Source of the DNA: an uncultured Pseudomonadales bacterium
GTDB lineage: Bacteria; Pseudomonadota; Gammaproteobacteria; Pseudomonadales; Pseudohongiellaceae
Reading direction: 5' to 3'
DNA: 64,000 nucleotides
Assembly: GCA_947259995.1 (NCBI GenBank)
Contig: CAMYOK010000006.1
Span: 124,001 to 188,000, forward strand
Part shown: piece after piece, positions 12,165 to 20,637 of the stretch
How the letters are laid out: every line of letters begins with the position of its first letter
How positions within the stretch are numbered: the stretch's first letter is position 1
Translations under genes and position numbers: made by a program
Notes under the pieces: model-generated
The model's input: only the letters and a program-made list of their open reading frames with translations
Databases searched by the model: none
What the model was told of the DNA's origin: nothing

Positions 12165-13033
12165 GTATTCTTTTAAACAAAGACACCCGCGTAATTTGTC
12201 AGGGTTTTACTGGGTCGCAGGGAACATTCCATTCCGAGCAAGCGATCGAATATGGTACAAAAATGGTTGGCGGTGTAACGCCAGGTAAGGGCGGTCAAGT
12301 CCACCTAGGCTTGCCTGTGTTTAACACAGTGGCCGAAGCTGTTGCTGAGACTGGTGCGGAAGCATCGGTAATCTATGTGCCAGCACCATTTTGTAAAGAC
12401 TCTATTCTTGAAGCGGCGAATGCTGGTATCAAGCTAATCGTCTGCATCACTGAAGGGATCCCAACTCTGGATATGTTGGAAGTGAAAGTGAAGTGCGACG
12501 AGCTTGGCGTGCGTTTGATTGGTCCTAACTGTCCAGGTGTGATCACTCCAGGCGAATCTAAGATCGGCATTATGCCAGGCAATATCCATAAACCAGGTCG
12601 AGTCGGGATCGTATCTCGTTCAGGCACACTGACTTATGAAGCCGTTAAACAAACTACAGATCACGGTTTCGGCCAGTCCTCTTGTGTTGGTATTGGTGGC
12701 GACCCAATCCCAGGTTCTAACTTCATTGATATTCTCGCCTTGTTTGAGCAAGACCCGCAGACTGAAGCGATCGTTATGATCGGTGAGATCGGCGGGACTG
12801 CAGAAGAAGAAGCGGCTGCCTATATAAAGGCAAATGTCACTAAGCCTGTTGTCTCTTATATTGCGGGTGTCACGGCTCCTGCTGGTAAGCGCATGGGCCA
12901 TGCTGGTGCAATTATCTCTGGTGGCAAGGGTACTGCAGAAGAGAAATTTGCGGCATTAGAAGACGCTGGTGTTAAGACAGTGAAGAGTCTTGCGGACATC
13001 GGCAATGCGCTAAAAGAAATTACAGGTTGGTAG
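12161..13033 (+). CDS. sucD: Succinyl-CoA synthetase alpha subunit
   Basis: CoA-binding, phosphohistidine-carrying subunit. The 290 residues match the family. CoA-binding Rossmann segment [17 protein letters not shown] is near the N-terminus. The phosphorylated histidine is His247 in [18 protein letters not shown]. The start is GTG overlapping the sucC stop. It is the last gene of the TCA operon; only a short GGGAA/TTCCC hairpin follows, without a clear U-run. Confidence 0.98.
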   Translation: MSILLNKDTRVICQGFTGSQGTFHSEQAIEYGTKMVGGVTPGKGGQVHLGLPVFNTVAEAVAETGAEASVIYVPAPFCKDSILEAANAGIKLIVCITEGIPTLDMLEVKVKCDELGVRLIGPNCPGVITPGESKIGIMPGNIHKPGRVGIVSRSGTLTYEAVKQTTDHGFGQSSCVGIGGDPIPGSNFIDILALFEQDPQTEAIVMIGEIGGTAEEEAAAYIKANVTKPVVSYIAGVTAPAGKRMGHAGAIISGGKGTAEEKFAALEDAGVKTVKSLADIGNALKEITGW

Positions 13034-13425
13034 GGAACTTTTCCCGTAATTTGTGCTCTGGTTTTTAAGAAACATTTGTAGGAAAAATTGTACGGCAAGT
13101 GGTTCTAAAAATCAGATAGGTTGTGATAGGCTTAACCCATAATTTGGCACGGATAGCCGGATTTACCGTTATAAAGGATGATTTTATCGGCAGTAGTTAC
13201 CGTTAAACTCAAAAGCACGTAATTTGGGTAGAAAGGTAACTATTGGCGGTTGGTTCTAAAAAAGGAAAGTCTGCCGAATCTGCTTAAGGAAAAGCATGTG
13301 GGGAGCTAAGGCAGAAAAAAACAGGATTTGTTTCACTTTAACACAAGTTGTCGGGTGAGCTTTTTGGTGAAGTGTTCTTACCAATTTGACCACTTTGATA
13401 GTTCAATAAAATAATAGGATGGCAC
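13034..13425. other. Gene-free stretch between sucD and the TonB operon
   Basis: 392 nt without a convincing gene. The 11-mer GGTTCTAAAAA occurs twice (13101-13111 and 13252-13262), and TTACCGTTA occurs twice near 13163 and 13199. An AATTTG-containing motif recurs near 13048, 13140 and 13220. Near the right end, TTGACC (13386-13391) and AATAAT (13410-13415) are 18 nt apart and could be a sigma70 promoter. However, that would start transcription at about 13422 and lose the AGGAT ribosome site at 13416-13420, so the true promoter may lie further upstream. Confidence 0.45.
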
Positions 13426-14217
13426 ATGAATAACCGTCGATTATATTACAAGGTTCTAGCTCCTTTCGCTTCGTTGATTGTAGCTGGTGCGACACAAGCA
13501 GCTGAGGTTGATACAAGCATCATAGATCAAGCCTTGAATATCATAGATCAGCAAAACCAGGCCGCAGTAGCTTCTCAAGAAACAATCACCAGATTGTCAA
13601 ACTCGACTTCCACGCTTTTCGAAGAGTTCAAAATCGAGAACGATAATTTGGAGGCCATGCTGGTGCTGAACGCCGGTTTGCGCAAACAGATTTCTATCCA
13701 GGAAGAACAGATTGCTACTATTCAACAGTCGATCACTGATGTAGCAATCGTGACTCAAGAAATGCCATTCTTGATGAACAAAATGCTGAGCAGTGTTGAA
13801 CAGTTCATAGAGTTAGATATTCCTTTCCAGATGGAAGAGCGTCGTCGTCGCATGCAGTTTGCTCGTGACGCGATCGATAGCCCAGACGTTTCTATCGCTG
13901 AGAAATTTCGTCAAATCCTCGTGATTTACCAAAACGAGAACAACTACGGTCGTACTCACTCAACTTACCCAACTACTCTTGAGCTAGGTGGTGTTGAGCG
14001 TGACGTCGACATTTTGCGCGTTGGTCGTATTGCGATGTTGTACCAAACTAAAGATCGTACGATGACTGGTGCATGGGATAACGAAGCACGCGCATGGGTA
14101 GAGTTAGACCCTGCCGAGTACCGTACAGCAGTTCAGCGCGCCATTAGCGTCTCAAGCGGTCTAGTATCGCCAGCTATCATGGATCTACCAATTGCAGCAC
14201 CGGAGTCAGCACAGTGA
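13426..14217 (+). CDS. DUF3450 family periplasmic protein of a TonB system
   Basis: 263 residues beginning with a signal peptide (about 1-25, ending TQAAE). A long coiled-coil-like region follows (about 30-130), rich in Gln, Glu and Asn, then the DUF3450 core with EERRRRMQFARDAIDSPDVS and GRTHSTYPTTLELGG...VDILRVGRIAMLYQT. The family is typically the first gene of exbB-exbB-exbD-tonB-TPR operons, and its role is thought to be periplasmic support of the TonB motor. The mechanism is not established, to my knowledge. AGGAT precedes the ATG. It overlaps the next gene by 4 nt. Confidence 0.88.
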   Translation: MNNRRLYYKVLAPFASLIVAGATQAAEVDTSIIDQALNIIDQQNQAAVASQETITRLSNSTSTLFEEFKIENDNLEAMLVLNAGLRKQISIQEEQIATIQQSITDVAIVTQEMPFLMNKMLSSVEQFIELDIPFQMEERRRRMQFARDAIDSPDVSIAEKFRQILVIYQNENNYGRTHSTYPTTLELGGVERDVDILRVGRIAMLYQTKDRTMTGAWDNEARAWVELDPAEYRTAVQRAISVSSGLVSPAIMDLPIAAPESAQ

Positions 14218-15599
14218 AAAAAATAATCAAATTTGCAGGAATTTCAGCAACTAGCCTGTTTTTGGCCATTTCTTCACAGGCGTTTGCCCAAGCTCCAGCT
14301 AGTTCTTTGGCTGAGCTACTAGACAGCGTAGAGCAAGACCGTGTTGCACAATCGCAAGAGCACCGTGAACGCGAACAGCGTTTCCAGCAGCAGGCGAACC
14401 AGCAACAACAAATTCTCGACGAAACTAAAACACGCATTGAAGAAGAGAACGCGTTGAACACTCAGCTCACTGAGACTTTCGATGCTAATCAGCTCACAAT
14501 CGCAGAGCGTCGTGAGGCATTACGTGTTGCACGTGCTGACCTTAACGAACTACTCGGTACTATCCAGGGTGTTGCTGGTGACTTCCGTAGTATCTTCGAA
14601 AACTCATTGATCAGCGCTCAGTACGATGGTCGTGAAGAGTTCCTTGACGACTTCATCGCTCGTGTTGCTTCTGACACAGAACAAGTTCGTATCGACGAGA
14701 TCGAGCGTTTCTGGTTCTTCATGCAGCAAGAACTCATCGAGTCTGGCAAAGTCGTTCAGTACACAGACATGGTTAGCTTGCCATCAGGCGAGCAAGAATC
14801 ACGCACTGTGACTCGTATCGGTTCTTTCAATGCTATCTCTAATGGCGACTACCTAAGCTACACAGGTGCAATCGGTCACTTGCAAGTGCTTCCACGTCAG
14901 CCTTCAGGCGACGTTGTTAGCCGTGCATCTGCACTCGAATCTGCGACTAGCGGCATGCACAAAGTGGGTATCGACCCAACAGGTGCACTCGGTGGCAGCA
15001 TGATGGCTAACTTGATCAACTTCCCAACAGCGGCTGAACAAGTTCGCGATAACTCGGGTACGATCGGTTATCTCATCATCGCAGTAGGCTTGGTTGCGGT
15101 TCTTATCGGTTTGATCAGAACATTGATCCTCACTGTAGTTGCAGCGAAGGTAAATGCACAGGTTAAAGCGGATAAAGCTAACAAGAACAACCCATTGGGT
15201 CGTGTATTGCTAGTCGCTGAGTCTAACCCTAATGTGGATACAGAGACATTGGAGCTCAAGCTTGGTGAGGCCATCCTACAAGAGACGCCTGCACTAGAGC
15301 GCTTCCTCACTTTGATCAAGATCATCTCTACAATCGCCCCGCTAATGGGTCTATTGGGTACGGTGACTGGTATGATCAACGTGTTCCAGCAGATCACGGT
15401 TTACGGTGCTGGTGACCCAACAATCATGGCCGGCGGTATCTCGATGGCTCTTATGACTACAGTACTTGGTATCGTCGCGGCAATCCCTGCGATCCTGATG
15501 CACAGCTGGGTTAAAGGTAAGTCAGATCGCATCATCCATATTATGGAAGAGCAGGCTACTGGCATCATCGCTAGAAAAGCTGAAGCAGCAAACAAATAA
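14214..15599 (+). CDS. TtpC-like MotA/TolQ/ExbB proton channel protein
   Basis: 461-residue ExbB family protein with an unusual N-terminal extension. A signal peptide (about 1-25, ending SQAFAQ) is followed by a roughly 230-residue periplasmic coiled-coil region (Gln/Glu-rich, QQANQQQQILDETK). A first membrane helix lies near 285-310, and the ExbB channel core has PLMGLLGTVTGMINVFQQ and GGISMALMTTVLGIVAAIPAILMH. This architecture is that of TtpC from Vibrio TonB2 systems, where it works alongside ExbB/ExbD/TonB. It starts with GTG overlapping the DUF3450 stop. Confidence 0.9.
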   Translation: MKKIIKFAGISATSLFLAISSQAFAQAPASSLAELLDSVEQDRVAQSQEHREREQRFQQQANQQQQILDETKTRIEEENALNTQLTETFDANQLTIAERREALRVARADLNELLGTIQGVAGDFRSIFENSLISAQYDGREEFLDDFIARVASDTEQVRIDEIERFWFFMQQELIESGKVVQYTDMVSLPSGEQESRTVTRIGSFNAISNGDYLSYTGAIGHLQVLPRQPSGDVVSRASALESATSGMHKVGIDPTGALGGSMMANLINFPTAAEQVRDNSGTIGYLIIAVGLVAVLIGLIRTLILTVVAAKVNAQVKADKANKNNPLGRVLLVAESNPNVDTETLELKLGEAILQETPALERFLTLIKIISTIAPLMGLLGTVTGMINVFQQITVYGAGDPTIMAGGISMALMTTVLGIVAAIPAILMHSWVKGKSDRIIHIMEEQATGIIARKAEAANK

Positions 15600-15623
15600 G
15601 CAACTAGGACGAGGAAACGCATT

Positions 15624-16154
15624 ATGTATTTCGCTCTGATGGATGCTTCCGATGCCATTTTTGGTTTCATGGAGAAAGGAGGCGATGTTCTTTGGATCAT
15701 CGCTACCTTGCTCCTCGTGAAATTCTCAATGGTGTTTGAAAGAGTTTGGTATCTGTATTCAACTCATAGCAAGCGTGTTAAAAACACGCTTGCGGTGTGG
15801 AATGCTAGAACTGATAAGAATTCATGGAAAGCACGACAAATCCGTATGGCAATGATCTCTGAGATCTCGCTGGATTTGCGCGGCTCAATGCCATTAATTG
15901 AATCTCTCGTAGTTATTTGTCCATTACTTGGTCTTTTGGGAACGGTAACGGGCATGATCGAGGTCTTCTTTGTTATGGCACTAACAGGCGGTGGCGATGC
16001 GAAGTCAATGGCGGGTGGGGTTTCTAAAGCCACTATCCCAACCATGGCGGGCATGGTCGGTGCACTGTCAGGAATTTTTGCGACAAACTGGCTCAAGCAC
16101 AAAATGGATCGTGAGTTAGAACTTTTAGAAGATAATTTGGCGCTAAATAACTAA
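15624..16154 (+). CDS. exbB: ExbB-type proton channel subunit
   Basis: 176-residue short MotA/TolQ/ExbB family protein of the inner membrane. It converts the proton gradient into movement of TonB. The first helix is at about 17-37 (DVLWIIATLLLVKFSMVF). The ExbB core has PLLGLLGTVTGMIEVFFVMALTGGGDAKSMAGGVSKATIPTMAG split over two helices. GAGGAAA precedes the ATG. It lies 24 nt after the TtpC-like gene, so the operon carries two channel paralogues of different length, as in Vibrio TonB2 clusters. Confidence 0.92.
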   Translation: MYFALMDASDAIFGFMEKGGDVLWIIATLLLVKFSMVFERVWYLYSTHSKRVKNTLAVWNARTDKNSWKARQIRMAMISEISLDLRGSMPLIESLVVICPLLGLLGTVTGMIEVFFVMALTGGGDAKSMAGGVSKATIPTMAGMVGALSGIFATNWLKHKMDRELELLEDNLALNN

Positions 16155-16171
16155 GCTAAGAAGGCACAACA

Positions 16172-16579
16172 ATGAAAAGCGGTTTAATGAAGAAAAGAGA
16201 TGACGAGGGCCCAGGGGAGATTGACCTTACCCCTATGCTAGACGTTGTTTTCATCTTGCTTATCTTCTTCATCGTGACCTCAGTGTTCGTCACCGAGGCA
16301 GGTATAGAAGTCACTAAGCCTGAAGCTTCGACTGCAGAGCCCAAGTCTAAAGATCTCATCCTTATCGCAGTCACTGCGGATGGTGAGATCTGGATCGACG
16401 GCGAGGCGGTTGACCCTAGGTTTATTCGTGCTAGGTTTGAATTACGCCTTGCCGAATCACCAAATTCGTCCGTAGTAATACAGGGCGACCAAGCAGCACA
16501 GAACGAACACGTAATGGCTATATTACGTGCCGCTCGCGATGCTGAAATTGCAAGCGTATCGATATCAACGGAGGCGTAA
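16172..16579 (+). CDS. exbD: ExbD/TolR family biopolymer transport protein
   Basis: 135 residues: a short cytoplasmic N-terminus, one membrane helix (about 23-45) and a periplasmic domain. The motif EIDLTPMLDVVFILLIFFIV contains the protonatable aspartate essential for ExbD function. The partner is the ExbB encoded 17 nt upstream. tonB follows with a 1-nt gap, so the motor genes are tightly coupled. Confidence 0.95.
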   Translation: MKSGLMKKRDDEGPGEIDLTPMLDVVFILLIFFIVTSVFVTEAGIEVTKPEASTAEPKSKDLILIAVTADGEIWIDGEAVDPRFIRARFELRLAESPNSSVVIQGDQAAQNEHVMAILRAARDAEIASVSISTEA

Positions 16580-16580
16580 T

Positions 16581-17195
16581 ATGATCGCTATAAGATGGTT
16601 AGTATCAATGGCACTCGCCTTGACTATCACACTTGTATTGTTCTATTTGATGCAAATGTTGATCGCAACTGGTTCAGCATTAGAGCAACGTGTGAATGTT
16701 GTTAAAATTGTTGATGCGACAATGCCTGAAATCGAAATGGAAGTGGTACGTGAGGTAGAGAAGCCCGAGCCTATCGAGCAACTCGACACTCCGCCACCTG
16801 ATGTTCCAGATCGTCAGCTCAATATGGATAACGGCCCAAGCTTGCAGATTGAGCGTGCGGCAGTGAATATTGATGCAGGTCTTGATATCGGTGGTGCGAG
16901 CATTTCAATCACTGACGGTGAAATGTTGCCACTAGTGAACGTGACTCCTCAGTATCCAACACGTGCTGCTTCACGCGGTATTCAAGGATGGTGTCAGGTT
17001 TCATTCACGGTCACAGAGACTGGCGGCGTTCGTGACGTTGTCGTGGTAGATGCTGAGCCACGCAATATCTTCGACTCATCGTCAATCCGTGCTGCAGAGA
17101 AATTCAAGTTCCAACCTAAAGTAGTCGATGGGGAAGGGGTAGCGGTACCTAACGTTCAGTACGTTTTCCGTTATCAACTGGAAGGTGAGCAGTAA
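16581..17195 (+). CDS. tonB: TonB family energy transducer
   Basis: 204 residues from the ATG at 16581, which is preceded by GGAGG and lies directly after exbD. A longer frame reading back into exbD is unlikely. There is an N-terminal membrane anchor (about 8-28), a short proline/glutamate-rich spacer (EKPEPIEQLDTPPPDVPD) and a C-terminal TonB domain with TPQYPTRAASRGIQGWCQVSF and FKFQPKVVDGEGV...QYVFRYQL. The short spacer fits TonB2-type rather than classical TonB1 proteins. It overlaps the TPR gene by 1 nt. Confidence 0.93.
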   Translation: MIAIRWLVSMALALTITLVLFYLMQMLIATGSALEQRVNVVKIVDATMPEIEMEVVREVEKPEPIEQLDTPPPDVPDRQLNMDNGPSLQIERAAVNIDAGLDIGGASISITDGEMLPLVNVTPQYPTRAASRGIQGWCQVSFTVTETGGVRDVVVVDAEPRNIFDSSSIRAAEKFKFQPKVVDGEGVAVPNVQYVFRYQLEGEQ

Positions 17196-18556
17196 TGATT
17201 AGCCTATTCAAAACCAAGCGACTTACTCGCGATATCGTATCAGCACTCGCCATGGCGGGAGTGCTGGTAGCGGGTACAGCCTATTCAGGTGCCTCTTTTG
17301 CAGCTGAAGAAGACGACGGTCCTCGTCAGCCTCCTGCAACGCGCTCCTCTGATGTATTAACAGAGCGCGTGTTCAAGGCAATCTCTGAAATCCAGGAACT
17401 TATGAGTCCTGAAGACGAGAACGACGAGCCTGATTATGAGCGTGCAAAGGAAGAGCTAGATACGTTGAATGAGCGTTATGACCGCTTGAATGATTTCGAG
17501 AAGTCTACGCTACTCAACTTCTACACAAACTACTACCTAAGCACTGACCAGATCGATATGGCATTGCAAACCTTCGAACGTATTTTGGAAATCGAAGAGC
17601 TGCGTGTTGAATCACGTCTGCGTGCCCTAATGGCACTTGGTCAGTTGTACATGGGCGAAGAGCGCTACACAGATGCCATCGATTCATTTACTCGTTGGAG
17701 AGAACTCTCTGATGAAGAAAATGAAAACGTGTATCTGGGTCTCGCTAATTCCCATTACAACCTTGCTCAGTACAACGAAGCAATTCCATTTTTGATTGAT
17801 CATATGGAATTAGCGGAAGCAAATGGTAAAACACTAGCCAAAAACATTTACGGCCTGTTGAACCTGATGTACATCGAGCTTGAAGACTACGTCAACGCTG
17901 AGCGTATCACTAAGCAAATGGCAACCTTGTTTGACGAGCCAAGTGATTGGCGCAACTTGTCAGCGATCTATGGTTACCTAGATAACGACAAGAAGCGTAT
18001 TGAAACTCTCTCTGTCACATTCGCCAAAGGTTATATGGAGAATGAGTCAGAGTTCCTAAATCTTGCACAGTCCTTAGCTGGTGCCGATGCCCCTTACCAG
18101 GGTGCTAAAGTGCTAGAGGCGGGCTTGCAGCAAGGGATCGTCGAAGAAGACGAAGAGAACATGATGCGTCTTGTGCAAATGTATATGCTAGCGAATGAGT
18201 ATGAAATGGCTCTAGAGCCTGCCATTAAAGCCGCTGAAATGGCTGAAAACGGTGACTCATACGACCAGCTAGGTTACATCTACTACATGTTGCATGACTA
18301 TCGAAATGCAGCAAACTCAATCGCAAGTGCACTTGAGCGTGGTGGTTTGGATAATCCAGGCGATGCGCAATTGTTCTTGGCGCGAGCCTTAGTAGAGCTA
18401 GACGAGTTCGATGAAGCAGCTGCAGCTGCTCGACGTGCACAGGACCTTGGTGAGAATTCCGCTCGCTCGTTCCTGAACTACATCGAGAACAGCAAGGCTC
18501 GATTCGAAAACCTCAAGCAACGTAAGGAAGACGCGATCGATTTCTATCGTTCGTAA
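17195..18556 (+). CDS. Tetratricopeptide-repeat periplasmic protein of the TonB operon
   Basis: 453 residues with a signal peptide (about 1-36, ending ASFAAEE), then helical TPR-like repeats to the end (for example LGLANSHYNLAQYNEAIPFLID and DQLGYIYYMLHDYRNAANSIASAL). The acidic composition suggests a soluble periplasmic protein. TPR proteins occupy the same last position in Vibrio TonB2-type operons, where the TPR partner is thought to help the complex. It overlaps tonB (TAATG), and a strong terminator follows. Confidence 0.85.
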   Translation: MISLFKTKRLTRDIVSALAMAGVLVAGTAYSGASFAAEEDDGPRQPPATRSSDVLTERVFKAISEIQELMSPEDENDEPDYERAKEELDTLNERYDRLNDFEKSTLLNFYTNYYLSTDQIDMALQTFERILEIEELRVESRLRALMALGQLYMGEERYTDAIDSFTRWRELSDEENENVYLGLANSHYNLAQYNEAIPFLIDHMELAEANGKTLAKNIYGLLNLMYIELEDYVNAERITKQMATLFDEPSDWRNLSAIYGYLDNDKKRIETLSVTFAKGYMENESEFLNLAQSLAGADAPYQGAKVLEAGLQQGIVEEDEENMMRLVQMYMLANEYEMALEPAIKAAEMAENGDSYDQLGYIYYMLHDYRNAANSIASALERGGLDNPGDAQLFLARALVELDEFDEAAAAARRAQDLGENSARSFLNYIENSKARFENLKQRKEDAIDFYRS

Positions 18557-18593
18557 ATTCTACGCTTGAAATTTGGGGTTCCGACCCCATCTA

Positions 18594-18628
18594 AAGCCCG
18601 GTTACTTATAAAGTAGCCGGGCTTTTTT
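18594..18628 (+). terminator. Rho-independent terminator of the TonB operon
   Basis: Stem 18594-18605 pairs with 18613-18624 (12 bp, one mismatch, core AAGCCCGG/CCGGGCTT) followed by a run of T. It lies 38 nt after the TPR gene. A small GGGGT/ACCCC hairpin (18575-18588) precedes it. Confidence 0.9.
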
Positions 18629-18656
18629 ATTACCAAGAATTCTAGGGACTTTGCTG

Positions 18657-20567
18657 ATGACTGCAGAAAACAAAAGAGAAACAAGAGGCTTCGAAACCGA
18701 GGCCAAACAACTTCTACACTTAATGATTCACTCGCTGTATAGCAACAAAGAAGTGTTTCTACGTGAACTCATCTCTAATGCCTCTGATGCGGCTGATAAA
18801 TTGCGTTTTGAAGCGCTTTCAAAACCAGAAATCTATGAAGACGACTCCGAGCTCAAAGTGCAGGTCGATTTCGACACAGAGGCGGGCACGGTGACTATCT
18901 CCGATAATGGTATCGGCATGAGCCGCGAAGATGTCATCAGTAACCTCGGCACGATTGCCAAGTCTGGTACTGCGCAGTTTTTAGAAAACCTCTCCGGTGA
19001 CCAGAAGAAAGACTCGCAGCTAATCGGTCAGTTTGGTGTGGGCTTCTATTCGGCATTTATCGTGGCATCAGAAGTAGAAGTACTGACGCGTCGTGCTGGC
19101 GCTCCTGCAACGGAAGGTGTGCGCTGGGTGTCTAGCGGCGAAGCCGACTATTCGATTGAGTCAGTAGAAAAACAATCCCGTGGCACTTCGATCACCTTGA
19201 AGCTGCGTACTGATGAAAAAGACTTTGCCGAATTCTACCGTTTGAGCAACATCGTCAAGAAGTACGCCGACCATATCGCTATTCCTGTATTGATGCAGAA
19301 ACAGTCTTTTGAAGAAGACAAAGACGCCGATAAAGAAAAAGCCGTCGAATACGAAGCGGTCAACGCAGCCAAAGCATTGTGGACACGACCACGAAATGAA
19401 CTCAATGATGAGGAATACGTTGAGTTCTATAAACACGTATCCCATGATTTTCAAGAGCCACTGAGCTGGAGCCACAACAAGGTCGAAGGCAAGCTAGAAT
19501 ATACAAGCCTGCTATTTCTACCTGCAAAAGCCCCTTACGACATGTGGAATCGCGACGGCGCCCGTGGTTTAAAACTGTACGTGCAGCGCGTGTTCATCAT
19601 GGATGAAGCGGAGCAATTCTTGCCGCTGTATTTGCGCTTCATTAAAGGGGTTGTGGATTCAAACGATATCTCTTTGAACGTCTCGCGTGAGATTCTCCAA
19701 AAAGACCCAGTCGTTGATTCTATGCGCAGTGCCCTGACTAAGAAAGCACTCGACATGCTATCGAAAATGAAGAAAAACGAGCCTGAGAAATATGCAAAAT
19801 TCTGGGCTGAGTTTGGACAAGTCTTGAAGGAAGGCCCTGGCGAAGATTTTGCCAACAAAGAGAAAGTCGCAGACCTCTTGCTCTTCGCAAGTACGCAGAA
19901 TTCTACTGCGGCGCAAGACCAAGGCCTCAGCGACTATGTGTCTCGCATGAAGCCAGAGCAAGATAAGATTTATTACGTTGTGGCAGATACACCGAACGCA
20001 GCCCGTAACAGCCCGCATTTGGAAATCTTCAAGAAGAAGGGGATCGAAGTTTTGCTTATGTCCGACCGCATCGATGAGTGGTTAATGGGGCACCTTACTG
20101 AGTTCGATGGAAAGAAATTCCAAGATGTTGCACGCGGCTCATTGGATCTTGGCAAATTGGAAGACGAAGCTGAGAAAGAAGAGCAGGGCAAAACAGAGAA
20201 AAAATTTGAAGCTCTGACTACTCGTATTAAAGAGCAGCTAACGGCATCGGTGAAGGACGTGCGCGTCACGCATCGTTTGACTGATTCACCTGCGTGTATC
20301 GTAGTCGACGATGACGACATGGGCGAGCAGATGCGCAAAATTATGGAAGCGGCGGGGCAAGCCGTCCCAGAGACTAAGCCTATTTTTGAGCTCAACCCAG
20401 AGCATCCATTGATTGTAAAGCTCGATCAAGAACAAGACGAAGAGCGCTTTGGCGATTTAGTGTCTTTGATCTTCGATCAGGCGAGTCTTGCAGAAGGGCG
20501 TCAACTTGAAGATCCAGGTCAGTTTACACGTCGCTTAAACAAGCTTTTGTTGGAGTTGTGCGATTAA
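18657..20567 (+). CDS. htpG: Molecular chaperone HtpG (Hsp90)
   Basis: Cytoplasmic ATP-dependent chaperone. 636 residues (E. coli 624). The N-terminal GHKL ATPase motifs are seen in order: [35 protein letters not shown] and [11 protein letters not shown]. The middle-domain arginine region SREILQKDP and the C-terminal dimerisation domain follow. The ATG at 18657 is preferred over TTG at 18651 because AGGGA (18644-18648) is spaced 8 nt from it. Flanked by terminators on both sides, it is a single-gene unit. Confidence 0.97.
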   Translation: MTAENKRETRGFETEAKQLLHLMIHSLYSNKEVFLRELISNASDAADKLRFEALSKPEIYEDDSELKVQVDFDTEAGTVTISDNGIGMSREDVISNLGTIAKSGTAQFLENLSGDQKKDSQLIGQFGVGFYSAFIVASEVEVLTRRAGAPATEGVRWVSSGEADYSIESVEKQSRGTSITLKLRTDEKDFAEFYRLSNIVKKYADHIAIPVLMQKQSFEEDKDADKEKAVEYEAVNAAKALWTRPRNELNDEEYVEFYKHVSHDFQEPLSWSHNKVEGKLEYTSLLFLPAKAPYDMWNRDGARGLKLYVQRVFIMDEAEQFLPLYLRFIKGVVDSNDISLNVSREILQKDPVVDSMRSALTKKALDMLSKMKKNEPEKYAKFWAEFGQVLKEGPGEDFANKEKVADLLLFASTQNSTAAQDQGLSDYVSRMKPEQDKIYYVVADTPNAARNSPHLEIFKKKGIEVLLMSDRIDEWLMGHLTEFDGKKFQDVARGSLDLGKLEDEAEKEEQGKTEKKFEALTTRIKEQLTASVKDVRVTHRLTDSPACIVVDDDDMGEQMRKIMEAAGQAVPETKPIFELNPEHPLIVKLDQEQDEERFGDLVSLIFDQASLAEGRQLEDPGQFTRRLNKLLLELCD

Positions 20568-20600
20568 ACCTACGCACAGCTAATACCTTAGCCATTAAAG

Positions 20601-20636
20601 AGCCCGTTAGACAGCAATGTTTAACGGGCTTTTTTA
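20601..20636 (+). terminator. Terminator between htpG and argS
   Basis: AGCCCGTTA (20601-20609) pairs with TAACGGGCT (20622-20630) and is followed by six T. It ends htpG transcription and may also serve the convergent argS, whose stop is at 20638, though the minus-strand U-run is weaker. Confidence 0.88.
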
Positions 20637-20637
20637 A

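Noticed and set aside
13386-13415. Sigma70 promoter for the DUF3450 operon
   Set aside because: Boxes match well, but the predicted transcript would begin after the AGGAT ribosome site at 13416-13420, so it is only noted as a possibility.
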